From contig NZ_LWLE01000026.1 of assembly GCF_001905125.1 (NCBI RefSeq), positions 1 through 36,073 on the forward strand: a DNA stretch of 36,073 nt. The letters run 5' to 3'. Below, in pieces: positions 1-7,793 of the stretch (position 1 is its first letter; each line of letters opens with the position of its first letter). The position numbers and the translations under genes were made by a program. Below the pieces are notes generated by a model. That model was given only the letters and a program-made list of their open reading frames with translations. It made no database searches and was not told the origin of the DNA. This DNA comes from Streptomyces sp. TSRI0281 (GTDB lineage: Bacteria > Actinomycetota > Actinomycetes > Streptomycetales > Streptomycetaceae).

Positions 1-50
1 CACACACCACCCGAAACTGCCCACCCATCAGGCCAAAGACCGTTGCAGTA

Positions 51-1151
51 CTAGGGCGCGTATTGAGTTGTGATCAATCTGCGGGATTCGCTGTCGTGGC
101 GACGCTTGGACCGGTAGACCTTCTTGTATGACGCAAGTGCAACTGGCGGACGTGGAGTGGGAGTTCATCGGGCCGTACCTGCCGGTCGGCGGGTACGGCC
201 CGTATCCCGAGCGGCTGCGGCAGCAGTTCGAGGGCGTGATCTGGAAGTTCAGGACAGGCGGGCAGTGGCGGGAGATGCCGGCCGAGTTCGGTCCCTGGCC
301 GACCGTCCACAACCGCTTCCGGCAGTGGCGTGACGGCGGGGTCTTCGAGGCCCTGCTGGAGGGCCTGATCGCCGAAGCCGCGAGGCGGGGCGAGGCAGAC
401 GTGTCCCTGGTCAGCGTGGACTCCACCACCGCCCGGGCCCACCACGATGCCGCCGGGATGCACCTGGACGAGAGCGTCCTGACCGCCCTGGAAAGAGCCG
501 CCGCCGAGGAGGAGAAGGCCCGGCAAAAGGGGGCGGGGCGGAAGGACAAACCGGGCGATCCGCCGACCGTGGTCCCGCCCACGAAGAGCGGCGACGTAAC
601 CGACGCCGACACAGACTCCGGCTGAAGGCCGCCCTGCTCGGGCGCTCGCGGGGCGGGCAGACCAGCAAGGTCCACCTCGCAGCCGACCGCAAGTGCCGCC
701 CGCTCGCGATCGTCCTGACCGCGGGACAGCCGCCGACAGCCCCCAGTTCATCCCCGTGCTCAAGAAGATCCGGGTCCGTGGCCCGGTCCGGCCGTCCCCG
801 GGCCCGGCCGGACGCGGTCGCCGGGGACAAGGCGTACTCCTCCCGCGGCAACCGTGCCTACCTGCGCAAACGCCAGATCAAGGCCGTCATCCCGGAGAAG
901 AAGGACCAGGCTGCCAACCGGAAGAGGAAAGGCAGCCGGGGCGGCCGGCCCGTCAGCCACGACACCGACCTCTACAAAGAGAGGAACACCGTCGAACGCC
1001 TGATCAACAGACTGAAAGCCTGGCGGGGCATCGCCACCCGCTACGACAAGACACCCGAAAGCTACCTCGCCGGCCTCCATCTCCGTGCCTCCATGATCTG
1101 GATCAAGGACCTCACGCGAACCAATTGATCACGACTCAATGCGCGCCCTAG
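51..1151. mobile_element. IS5-family insertion sequence, degenerate
   Basis: Terminal inverted repeats of about 28 bp lie at 51-78 and 1124-1151. Both start with CTAGGGCGCG when read inward and differ at about two positions. One plus-strand transposase gene fills the interior but is broken by several frameshifts, so the element cannot move by itself. The terminal CTAG could be a YTAR-type or TA target duplication rather than element sequence, which leaves the exact ends uncertain by up to four bases. The right end is contiguous with the IS630-type element that follows. Confidence 0.8.
128..1128 (+). pseudogene. IS5-family transposase, multiply frameshifted
   Basis: This is a DDE transposase of the IS5 family whose reading frame is split in at least three places. 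Residues 1 to about 160 (128 to about 620) carry the N-terminal domain with WKFRTGGQWREMP and the first catalytic aspartate in VDSTTARAH. The frame then changes near 620, where GRSRGGQTSKVHLA continues the family sequence. It changes again near 730 (PQFIPVLKKIRV) and near 778, after which AVAGDKAYSSRGNRAYLRK and NTVERLINRLKAWRG give the second aspartate and the glutamate region. The gene ends at TGA 1126-1128, inside the right inverted repeat. The order of segments is normal for the family, so the damage is point indels rather than rearrangement. Confidence 0.85.
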
Positions 1152-2434
1152 TGTTCTGAGTCGGGAATTCTGTTTAGATAGCTGGCGAGGCGTTCGAGGA
1201 TTTCGTCGGCGGACTTCGTCCAGACGTAGGGGTTCGGGTCGGCGTTCCAGGCAGCGATCCAGTTGCGGATGTCCTTCTCCAGGGCCTGGACGGATCTGTG
1301 GACGCCTCGCCGTATCTGCTTGTTGGTCAGCTCGGCGAACCATCGCTCAACGAGGTTCAGCCAGGACGAGCCGGTCGGGGTGAAGTGCAGGTGGGCCAGG
1401 ACGTCGGGATGGCGGGCGTTGGCATTGCGCCAGCGCAGATAGCGGTGCAGCTCGCGGGTCTGAACGGTGTGGTTGGGGTGGTTCGAGTTGGCCAGGGTGA
1501 ACTGCCGCAGCGGCCCGAAGTGCGCCTCGATCGGATTGGCCCAGGAGGCGTTCGTCGGGGTGAAACACAGCTCGACGTTGTTCTTCCACGCCCACCGGCG
1601 GATCTTGGCGCCCTTGTGAGCGGAGAGGTTGTCCATGATCACATAGATCGGGGCGCCGTCGGGGCGGGCGGCGCGGATGGACCTGAGTGCGGCCAGGCTG
1701 TTGACGGCGCCCTTGCGGCGGCGGTTGACACCCCAGAGGGAGTCGTCGCCGATGGAGTAGCAGCCGTGGAAATAGGTCACGCCGTGGGTGCGGTGGTAGG
1801 TCGCCGGGACCCGGTTGGGCCTGCCCTGCTCGGCCCAGCAGGATCCGCCGGTCGGGCGTATTCCGAGCGGGCCGAACTCGTCGAACGCGAAAACGCGGTC
1901 AGGGAAATGGTCCAGGACGTGCTCGATCCGGTCCAGCTTGGCGTCGCGGTCAGGATCGGTGGACTCCTTCCATGTCTTGGTCCGCTGGAAAGTGATGCCG
2001 CGTCGGGCGAGCAGGCAGCGCAGGGCCTCGCGACCGATGCGGATCACCCGCCCGTGGATTCTGCGGAGGTAGGCGGCGAGCTTGCGAATCGACCAGCGAG
2101 TGAGGGGCTGGGCGAGTTTGGCCGGGCGGGTGGTTGCCGTCTGTACAACGAAGTCCTCGTCCTCAGGGCTGAGTTGGCGGGGGCGGCCTCCCGCCCACTG
2201 AGGGTCCAGGCAGGCCAGGCCGATCTCGTTGAAGCGATGAATGACGTTGCGCACAGTGTCCTCGTCGGCCGCCACCAGCTGGGCGATCACCGGCACGCGG
2301 TTGCCGCCGGCCGAGGCCAACAGCATCATCGCGCGCCGGTAGCGCACTGAGCTGGTGCTGCCCCGCCGCACGATCTGCTGCAGTCGCTGCCCCTCCTGGT
2401 CGGTCAGTCTGCGGACTTTGACCGGCTCTGCCAC
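1148..2434 (-). CDS. IS630-family transposase, chimeric with two copies of the last DDE motif
   Basis: The protein has an N-terminal helix-turn-helix region (about residues 1-120) and an IS630 DDE domain with FAFDEFGPLG (first Asp) and VIMDNLSAHKG (second Asp). The third catalytic block then appears twice: CFTPTNASWANPIEAHFGPL, and about 70 residues later HFTPTGSSWLNLVERWF followed by the tail NKQIRRGVHRSVQALEKDIR. Family members have one such block and are usually near 350-370 residues; this one is about 428. The join falls after NARHPDVLA, which in one well-known Streptomyces type is followed by a short basic tail. I infer an in-frame fusion of two related transposases. The GTG at 2434 is preferred as start because the family begins VAEPVKVRRL and GGAGG lies just upstream; an ATG at 2506 is also in frame. 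The stop codon TAG is completed by the TA target duplication. Confidence 0.85.
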   Translation of the reverse strand: MAEPVKVRRLTDQEGQRLQQIVRRGSTSSVRYRRAMMLLASAGGNRVPVIAQLVAADEDTVRNVIHRFNEIGLACLDPQWAGGRPRQLSPEDEDFVVQTATTRPAKLAQPLTRWSIRKLAAYLRRIHGRVIRIGREALRCLLARRGITFQRTKTWKESTDPDRDAKLDRIEHVLDHFPDRVFAFDEFGPLGIRPTGGSCWAEQGRPNRVPATYHRTHGVTYFHGCYSIGDDSLWGVNRRRKGAVNSLAALRSIRAARPDGAPIYVIMDNLSAHKGAKIRRWAWKNNVELCFTPTNASWANPIEAHFGPLRQFTLANSNHPNHTVQTRELHRYLRWRNANARHPDVLAHLHFTPTGSSWLNLVERWFAELTNKQIRRGVHRSVQALEKDIRNWIAAWNADPNPYVWTKSADEILERLASYLNRIPDSEH

Positions 2435-2533
2435 CACGCCTCCATGCACCAGATCGGATGTGTCCCCACATCCAACCGGCCCACGGCCCCTCACCGGCAA
2501 GCACAACCCAGTGAACCATCCCGGTCAGAGCAC
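1151..2533. mobile_element. IS630-family insertion sequence with TA duplication, probably hybrid
   Basis: The element is flanked by TA at 1149-1150 and 2534-2535, the target duplication expected of IS630. The two ends read inward as GTGTTCTGAGTC and GTGCTCTGACCG; similarity fades after about ten bases, so the inverted repeats match poorly for an active element. It sits directly in the CTAG that forms the right end of the preceding IS5-type element, so it arrived later. One transposase gene on the minus strand fills it. The poorly matched ends agree with the chimeric transposase described separately. Confidence 0.8.
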
Positions 2534-2626
2534 TAGCGTGCGGTGCTCCGTAGAAGCCCGGACAGGGTGGTCGACCATGGGGCCGGCGGATCGGTGGCCC
2601 CAACCACGGTAGGGACTGGCTTGACA

Positions 2627-2662
2627 GTGAGGGGCCCGGCGGCGCGCCGCCGGGCCCCTCAC
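2627..2662. repeat. Perfect 36-bp palindrome
   Basis: Two 18-base arms starting GTGAGGGGCCCGG are exact reverse complements with no spacer. It lies between the IS630 element and the next IS5 element, where no gene is apparent on either side. It could be the terminator of a gene lost to transposition or a protein-binding site; as in many Streptomyces terminators there is no T tract. The rest of 2536-2852 shows no convincing gene. Confidence 0.8.
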
Positions 2663-2852
2663 ATATCCACCCTTCGACGACGGTCTGTTCGTCGAAGGCT
2701 CGAAGGGGCAGCGACCTCTGACAGGCCGTTGGCGTCGCTGGTCATCTCGCGGCGGCCCAGGAGCGGAACGAACTCCAGATCGAGAGCGCCCAGGCCGCCA
2801 CGCAACCACCGTTGAAAGGGTGTCACGCTTCGCGCTCGCAGAAATGAGTAGT

Positions 2853-3987
2853 TCTGAGAGGTCGTTTTCATCTGAACTGCCCGCCTATTAGCGGATCCTT
2901 GGAGTGTTGGGGTGCGGTGCAGACGAGGTTGTGGAGTCGGTCGATGCCTGCGGGGTGGGTGGAGTTGCGGATGGGGCGGAAGGCTACGTGCTCCTGTGTC
3001 ATCCCAGGATGTCCGGTCTCCGCGGTCGGGTGCTTCCGTCGCCATCGCTGTGCGCCTGGGCGAACTCGGTCCGGCGCGGTACGCCGGAAGCATGCCGAAG
3101 CGACGTCCGTATCCGAGTGATCTGTCCGATGCCCGCTGGGAGTTGATCGAGCCGGTCCTGACCGCGTGGCGCTTCGAGCGCCGAGGCAGGGCCCTGCTTT
3201 TGGCCGGCCGCCCGAGCACGACCTGCGCGACATCATGGACGCGATCTTGTACGTGGACCGCACCGGGGTCCAGTGGCGGTACCTCCCGCACGACTTCCCG
3301 CACTGGAACACCGTCTACGGCTACTTCTCCAAATGGGCCGACGAGGGCGTGTTCGCCCAGCTCAACGACCTGCTCCGGCAGCTTCTACGAGAGAAGGAAG
3401 GCCGGGACACCGAGCCAACGGCCTGCGTGATCGACGCCCAGAGCGTCAAGACCTCCACCAGCGTTCCCGCCACCGGCCAGGGCATCGACGCCGGCAAGAA
3501 GATCGTTGGCAGGAAGCGAAGCATCGTCACCGACACGCTCGGCCTTCTCCTCGCCGTGCTGGTGACCGCGGCCAGCGTGCAGGACTCTCTTGTCGGCACC
3601 GCGCTGCTCGACCAGGTCGCCGCCGAACATCCGCGCATCCGCAAGGTGTGGGTCGACGGCGGTTACCGCCAGCACCTCGTGGAGCATGCCGCCACCCTCG
3701 GCATCGACATGGAGATCACCGCCCGCAAGCCTGGGAGCAGGGGCTTCACTCCGATCCCGAAGCGGTGGGCGGTCGAGCGAACCTACGGCTGGCTCATGCT
3801 CCACCGCCGCCTGGCCCGCGACTACGAAACCCTGCCCGCCCGCTCCGAAGCCGTGATCCACATTGCCATGACCGACCTCATGGCCCGCCGCCTCACCAAT
3901 GAGAACACCATCTCCTGGCGCGACCCGAAGAAGGCCACAGAACGTCCCATCTCAGGATGAAACATCGGACGAAAACGACCTCTGAGA
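2853..3987. mobile_element. IS5-family insertion sequence
   Basis: Inverted repeats lie at 2853-2874 and 3966-3987. Both contain AGAGGTCGTTTTC and agree at about 19 of 22 positions. One plus-strand transposase occupies 3092-3960. The leader of about 220 bp before the gene is long for this family and may contain foreign or leftover sequence. I could not identify a clear target duplication. Confidence 0.75.
3092..3960 (+). pseudogene. IS5-family transposase, single frameshift near the N-terminus
   Basis: The product opens with MPKRRPYPSDLSDARWELIE from ATG 3092 and continues in that frame to about residue 36. At a TTTT run near 3196-3199 the frame must change by -1 to reach GRPPEHDLRDIMDAILYVDR, after which it stays open to TGA 3960. 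The catalytic positions are all visible: CVIDAQSVKTS (Asp), VWVDGGYRQHL (Asp) and AVERTYGWLMLHRRL (Glu). The second frame alone would give 264 residues from an internal ATG at 3166 but would lack the normal N-terminus. Programmed frameshifts in IS5 relatives usually lie further into the gene, so I regard this as a mutation, though -1 slippage at the T run cannot be excluded. Confidence 0.8.
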
Positions 3988-4062
3988 GAAGCCACCCACG
4001 GCACCGGCTCCGGTGTCAGCCCGCGAAGGATTTCCGGAGCCGACTTGCCATAGGGTGCACTG

Positions 4063-4914
4063 GTGGCTGACGTTAGTTTCGAGGCTCTGACGCGAGATCA
4101 TGGCCGACGTGCACCGGAGCCGACGTTCGGTGAGGTGACCGACCGGGTCTGTCAATGGCTTCGAGCCGTGGACGCCTCGGGCCTGGAACGGGCTTTCGAT
4201 GAAGCCTTTGAGGCTGTGGATATGCATTTCCACGAACCGCCGCGGTTCGGGGCGCTCCTGGCGCTGGTCGAACCGGCACTACAGGCAAGCATGGAGCCCA
4301 ACGCGCCGTCGGCGGACTTTACGACGCTGCTGACCAGGTTGCAGCTGCGCCTCGGCACCCCGCTCCCACCCTCGCTGATCGGATTTTGGGAGCTACGGGC
4401 GCGAAGCCCGCAATGGCGCACACTGTTCGACGCGCTGATGAGCCCGGAGATATTCGCCCCATCCGCTTTTCTCGACGATCATGGCTACGGCCTCGAGTAC
4501 CGGCTGTCGGTGGCACGGGTGGACAACTCGATTCGCCCGGTCCACGAGTCCTTGGACTACGGATACCAGGAGTGGTTCGACGGCGCCGCAGAGGCCCTAC
4601 GCGCCACGGCCGCCACCTGGCGGAATTTTGAGGTCGGTGACAGCGTGATGCTCAACCCAACCGTCGCCCGCTCACTGATTCAGATCGCCTCCGACGACGG
4701 CGAGTGGGTCGAACTTGTCAGTGACTGGTGCGACGACACCGGTGAGTCGCCCATCTTCCGGGCAGGCGACGACTACGAGGGCTACGCGGACCTGCTCGGC
4801 ACTAGCCTGCCGCAGTGGCTTGGCCTGGAGGTCGACGCGACGATGGCACGGCTCGTCACACCGGACCGCGCCACTGCCGTAGCAAGCGGGGCAAGCCTGC
4901 TCGGCTCAGCATGA
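4063..4914 (+). CDS. SUKH (SMI1/KNR4-like) domain protein
   Basis: This 283-residue protein has no signal peptide or membrane segment and is acidic. Features that recall the SUKH superfamily are LGTPLPPSLIGFWELRA around residues 97-113, and near the C-terminus VMLNPTVARSL followed by DGEWVEL and ESPIFRAGDDYEGYADLL, a hydrophobic strand, Gly-Glu-Trp and Phe/Tyr-x-x-Leu-Leu layout. In other bacteria such proteins are often immunity proteins next to polymorphic toxins. No toxin gene is adjacent here; IS elements flank it on both sides and may have removed the partner. The GTG start at 4063 has AGGG eight bases upstream. The family call rests on eye-matched motifs and is moderate; the existence of the gene is well supported by length and composition. 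Confidence 0.7.
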   Translation: MADVSFEALTRDHGRRAPEPTFGEVTDRVCQWLRAVDASGLERAFDEAFEAVDMHFHEPPRFGALLALVEPALQASMEPNAPSADFTTLLTRLQLRLGTPLPPSLIGFWELRARSPQWRTLFDALMSPEIFAPSAFLDDHGYGLEYRLSVARVDNSIRPVHESLDYGYQEWFDGAAEALRATAATWRNFEVGDSVMLNPTVARSLIQIASDDGEWVELVSDWCDDTGESPIFRAGDDYEGYADLLGTSLPQWLGLEVDATMARLVTPDRATAVASGASLLGSA

Positions 4915-5138
4915 ACCGTGCATATCTACGCAATTGAACACTGTCACGCTCGCGGGTCACGCACCCTTCCGCCGGGGTATCACGCTGCCCGATCCGGCCC
5001 TCAACCCCGAGCCCGGTTTCTCGTACACCCATACCCGGTAGGCGCCCAGTCCGTCCGTGGGCGTTGAGATGTGGTCAAGGCCCCGCATAGGTCCCACTCT
5101 GCGTCAACTCCCGAAGGACTTCCGACGTTGACCACTAA

Positions 5139-6012
5139 GAAGGTGTCTCACGTGGTGAGCTTCGCGAGTCTCTTGTAGCAGGTCAGGGCTGCGGCGAGGC
5201 CGAGGAAGGCAAGGAAGTGGCTGCCTTTTCGTTCGTACCGGACGGTGAGGCGGCGGTAGCCGAAGAGCCAGGAGATCGACCGCTCGATCTTCCAGCGGTG
5301 CCGGCCGAGCCGCTCGTTGGACTCGATACCGGGACGGGCGATCCGCGCGATGAGGTTCCGGCTGCGGAGCCAGCGAAGGTGCTCCGCGGAGTAGTACGCC
5401 TTGTCCGCGCGGACCTTCACCGGCTTCCTCCGACGTGGTCCGCGCCGGGAGCGGACGGCGGGAATGCCGAGAATCAACGGCTTGAACGCCTGGCTGTCGT
5501 GCACGTTCGCGCCGGACACCGCGACGGCCAGCGGCAGGCCCTGGGCCTCGGACAGCACGTGCAGTTTGCTGCCCTTCTTGCCGCGATCGACCGGATTCGG
5601 CCCGGTCAGCGAGCCCCCCTTTTCGCCCGCACCGAGGCGGCACCGACGATCGCGGACGTCCAGTCCAGCTCGCCCCTGGCACCGAGCTCGTCCAGCACCG
5701 CCAGGTGCAGCCTGCGCCACAGCCCGGCCTCGGTCCACGCGGTGAACCGACGGTGCGCGGTGGCCGGCGAGACCCTGAACGACTCCGGCAGATACCGCCA
5801 CGCGCACCCGCTCGTCAGCACGTACACCACGGCCGTGAACACCGCTCGCTCGTCCACCGGGGCAGTACCCCCGCCCTGCGGACGGGACGTGAACCTCGGC
5901 ATCAACGGAGCTACCAGCTCCCACAGTTCGTCCGGCACCAGCCGACGCGACAGATCAACCCTCACGGTGCAACATCATGCCGTACCTCGAAGTGCCACGT
6001 GAGACATCCTCT
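5139..6012. mobile_element. IS5-family insertion sequence with TAA target duplication
   Basis: The ends read inward as GAAGGTGTCTCACGTGG (from 5139) and GAGGATGTCTCACGTGG (from 6012), 15 of 17 identical. The element is flanked by TAA at 5136-5138 and 6013-6015, a TNA duplication as known for the ISL2 and IS1031 branches of IS5. The length is 874 bp. With intact ends, a clean duplication and a transposase needing only one -1 frameshift, this is the best-preserved IS5 copy in the window and probably the most recent arrival. Confidence 0.9.
5148..5965 (-). CDS. IS5-family transposase, two frames joined by probable -1 frameshift
   Basis: The first frame starts at ATG 5965 (MRVDLSRRLVPDELWELVAP) and carries the N-terminal domain to residue about 115, ending ASVRAKRGAR. 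The second frame runs from about 5625 to 5148 with GGSLTGPNPVDRGKKGSK, VRADKAYYSAEHL (Asp) and RWKIERSISWLFGYRR (Glu). The first catalytic aspartate is in LDWTSAIVGAASVRAK or its equivalent at the junction. The frames meet at GCGAAAAGGGGGG on the coding strand; slipping one base back on the A run gives AAA AAG and restores the family sequence AKKGGSLTG. Programmed -1 frameshifting at such runs is established for several IS5 subgroups, so the element may be functional. A simple one-base deletion is the alternative. Confidence 0.85.
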
Positions 6013-6015
6013 AAG

Positions 6016-6041
6016 CCGGGCGGGGGATACCCCGTCCGGCA
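6016..6041. terminator. Stem-loop terminator
   Basis: GCCGGGCGGGG and CCCCGTCCGGC pair across a GATA loop with one G-T wobble. It lies between the IS5 element and the 3' end of the minus-strand membrane protein gene, so it most likely ends that transcript. Confidence 0.6.
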
Positions 6042-6065
6042 ACCAGCGACTGCCTCTGATGTCGC

Positions 6066-6884
6066 TCAGCCGAGAAGCCTGTAACACTGCGGCGGGCGAG
6101 GGGGTGTCGGTGGGCGGCGCTGCGCTGGCCTTCTTCTCCGGCCCGACGCGGGGCGCCGGGCCGGTGGCCGGCAGTGGGGGGTGGACGCGGCGCCAGCTGA
6201 GCTGTTCCGCGGCCGGCCTCGCCTGTTCCTACAGCCATTCCTCGAAGGCGAAGCCGACGGCTTGGTGGATGACCGCTTCTTCGAGAGTTTCCTGTCTGCG
6301 ACCGGGGGTGCGAGGGTCGGTTGCGTGGTTACGGGGTGAGCCCACCAGAGGGGGTCTCCGCCCGGGACGGACATCAGCCCTCCGAACCGCAGGTCACCCG
6401 CGAACCAGAACACTCCGCGGCCGTCCGGTGTGCCGACCCATACGCTTTCCGGTACGGGAGAGCTGAAGGTGCACGCGACCGTTGTATCCGGGCCGAGCAG
6501 CATCATTCCCTTGCCTTTCCCCCCGGGGAGCTCTTCCAGGCGGCAGGGCCATGCCTGCCAGGGACTCGAGAGCGCCACAGCCGCCTTGCGCTCCATGGCC
6601 TGCAAGTTTCCCTTGATCCTGGTGTCATCGTGTACTGACCAGATCACCCCAAGGATGCCCAGGGCCAAAGGGAGGAGGACTGCGATCGGCGAGGGGTCGT
6701 CCAGGTACCAGAGGGGATTGATGAGGACGGTTACCGCCAGGAATGATCCCGAGAGCCCAAAAGGTGTCTCGGATTTCTCGTTCTTCGCTTTGTCCAACTC
6801 CTCGCTCACCACCGCCCCTACGGCCGGAGTCATCACGGATGCCGGTCTCGGCGACACTTGATACCCGAACTCTTCCGCCATCAC
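6066..6884 (-). CDS. Two-helix membrane protein, C-terminus probably frameshifted
   Basis: From ATG 6884 (a second ATG follows at once) the protein has a charged N-terminal segment and two hydrophobic stretches, about residues 45-60 (SFLAVTVLINPLWYL) and 66-85 (IAVLLPLALGILGVIW). A soluble part follows with SPWQAWPCRLEELPGGKGKG, WVGTPDGRGVFWFAGDLRFG and WWAHPV. After residue about 200 the sequence becomes an Arg-Pro-Ser-rich run typical of a wrong frame. The neighbouring frame gives ETLEEAVIHQAVGFAFEEWL followed by TAG at 6229-6231, a far more natural C-terminus. I therefore infer a one-base indel near 6283 and a true end at 6229. I do not recognise the family. Confidence 0.6.
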   Translation of the reverse strand: MMAEEFGYQVSPRPASVMTPAVGAVVSEELDKAKNEKSETPFGLSGSFLAVTVLINPLWYLDDPSPIAVLLPLALGILGVIWSVHDDTRIKGNLQAMERKAAVALSSPWQAWPCRLEELPGGKGKGMMLLGPDTTVACTFSSPVPESVWVGTPDGRGVFWFAGDLRFGGLMSVPGGDPLWWAHPVTTQPTLAPPVADRKLSKKRSSTKPSASPSRNGCRNRRGRPRNSSAGAASTPHCRPPARRPASGRRRRPAQRRPPTPPRPPQCYRLLG

Positions 6885-7164
6885 GGCGTCCCCCCGGTGC
6901 TCGATGTGGGTTCATTCAACCGGCTGTCGGCGGGGGCTGGAAGAGGACGTGACCGCAGGCAGAGGCCCTTTTGGCGCCAGCGCCGCGACGCGTCCTGGCG
7001 GCCGTGTGATCGATGGGCAACCATTCCTGCGACCCTGATGGTCATGTCTGCCGCCCACGTACCGGGTGGGCGTTCTCTGCTTCGCCTCGGATGAGCTGAA
7101 CCGGATTTCGTAGCGGCCCTGAAGCCGGGCGTGATCGCCTCGGCAGATGGGAAGCACAGGTCTG

Positions 7165-7476
7165 ATGCCTGCACCCCGGAAGTATCCTGACGAGCTCCGC
7201 GAGCGAGCCGTCCGTGAAGTACGGAACTCTGGCCGTCCGGTCGCCCACGTGGCCCGGGATCTTGGGATCCACAAGGAAGCATTGCGGCTGTGGGTCCCCC
7301 AGGCCGAGGCCGACCTCGGCAGCCGGCCCGACCTGCTCACCTCCGCCGAGCGAGCGGAGATCGCACAACTCCGCAAGGAGGCAGCTGAGTTGCGAAGGGC
7401 GAACGAGATCCTGAAGACAGCCGGCGTGTTTTTCGCAAAGGAGCTCGACCAGCCCCGCACGAGGCCGACGCGGTGA
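7165..7476 (+). CDS. IS3-family transposase OrfA
   Basis: The protein is about 103 residues, with MPAPRKYPDELRERAVREV at the N-terminus, a helix-turn-helix of the HTH_Tnp_1 type (VAHVARDLGIHKEALRLWV) and a C-terminal leucine-zipper-like stretch (IAQLRKEAAELRRANEILK). The ATG at 7165 is chosen because family members begin with M-x-APRKYP; another in-frame ATG lies at 7147. It overlaps the start of orfB by four bases, as usual in IS3. OrfA looks intact, but its partner is truncated, so it can only act as a binding protein or be inert. Confidence 0.8.
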   Translation: MPAPRKYPDELRERAVREVRNSGRPVAHVARDLGIHKEALRLWVPQAEADLGSRPDLLTSAERAEIAQLRKEAAELRRANEILKTAGVFFAKELDQPRTRPTR

Positions 7477-7729
7477 TCAACCACCGCCGCGATGACTTCG
7501 GGGTCGAGCCCGTGTGCCGGGAACTGAACCTGTCGGTCTCCGCCTGCAACGCCCGCCGCAAGCGTCCGAAGTCCGCACGCGGGCTCCGCGACGAACACCT
7601 CGGCGCGGACATCCGCCGCATCCACACCGGATCCGGCGAGACCTACGGAGCCTGGCGCATCCACCGACAGCTGCGGCGGGAAGGCGTCACGGCAGCCCGC
7701 TGTACCGTCGAGCGGCTGATGCGCGAAAA
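7473..7729 (+). pseudogene. IS3-family transposase OrfB, N-terminal fragment
   Basis: INHRRDDFGVEPVCRELNLS followed by GSGETYGAWRIHRQLRREGV and CTVERLMRE match the region before the integrase core of IS3 OrfB. The DDE residues are absent. The reading frame happens to stay open across the break and runs into the zinc-ribbon gene, giving an artificial 275-residue open frame from 7473 to 8300. The fusion has no obvious biological meaning, since the downstream gene has its own start. Confidence 0.75.
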
Positions 7730-7793
7730 TTCTCAGCGTCAGCTTGAGATTTATTCCGTAGGAGCCTTCGTGCTTGGCTCGCATACTGATCTG

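Larger units (their letters stand above)
7097..7729. mobile_element. IS3-family element, 5' remnant
   Basis: The left end probably begins at TGAACCGG (7097), consistent with an IS3 terminus starting TGA. It includes a complete orfA and only the first part of orfB. IS-like sequence stops abruptly after GCGCGAA at about 7729, where an unrelated gene and its upstream region begin. The integrase core and the right inverted repeat are missing, so the element is dead. Confidence 0.65.

Noticed and set aside
28..763. Long minus-strand open frames opposite the first IS5 transposase
   Set aside because: They are Arg/Pro/Ser-rich shadows caused by high GC; the plus strand has the recognisable transposase pieces.
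1298..2350. Plus-strand open frame of 350 codons opposite the IS630 transposase
   Set aside because: The opposite strand encodes a clear DDE transposase; the plus frame has mirror-strand Val/Gly-rich composition.
4950..5125. Minus-strand MRGLDHISTPTDGLGAYRVW as a remnant of a DUF6233-like gene
   Set aside because: The resemblance to the end of the 12533-13093 protein covers only a few residues and could be chance.
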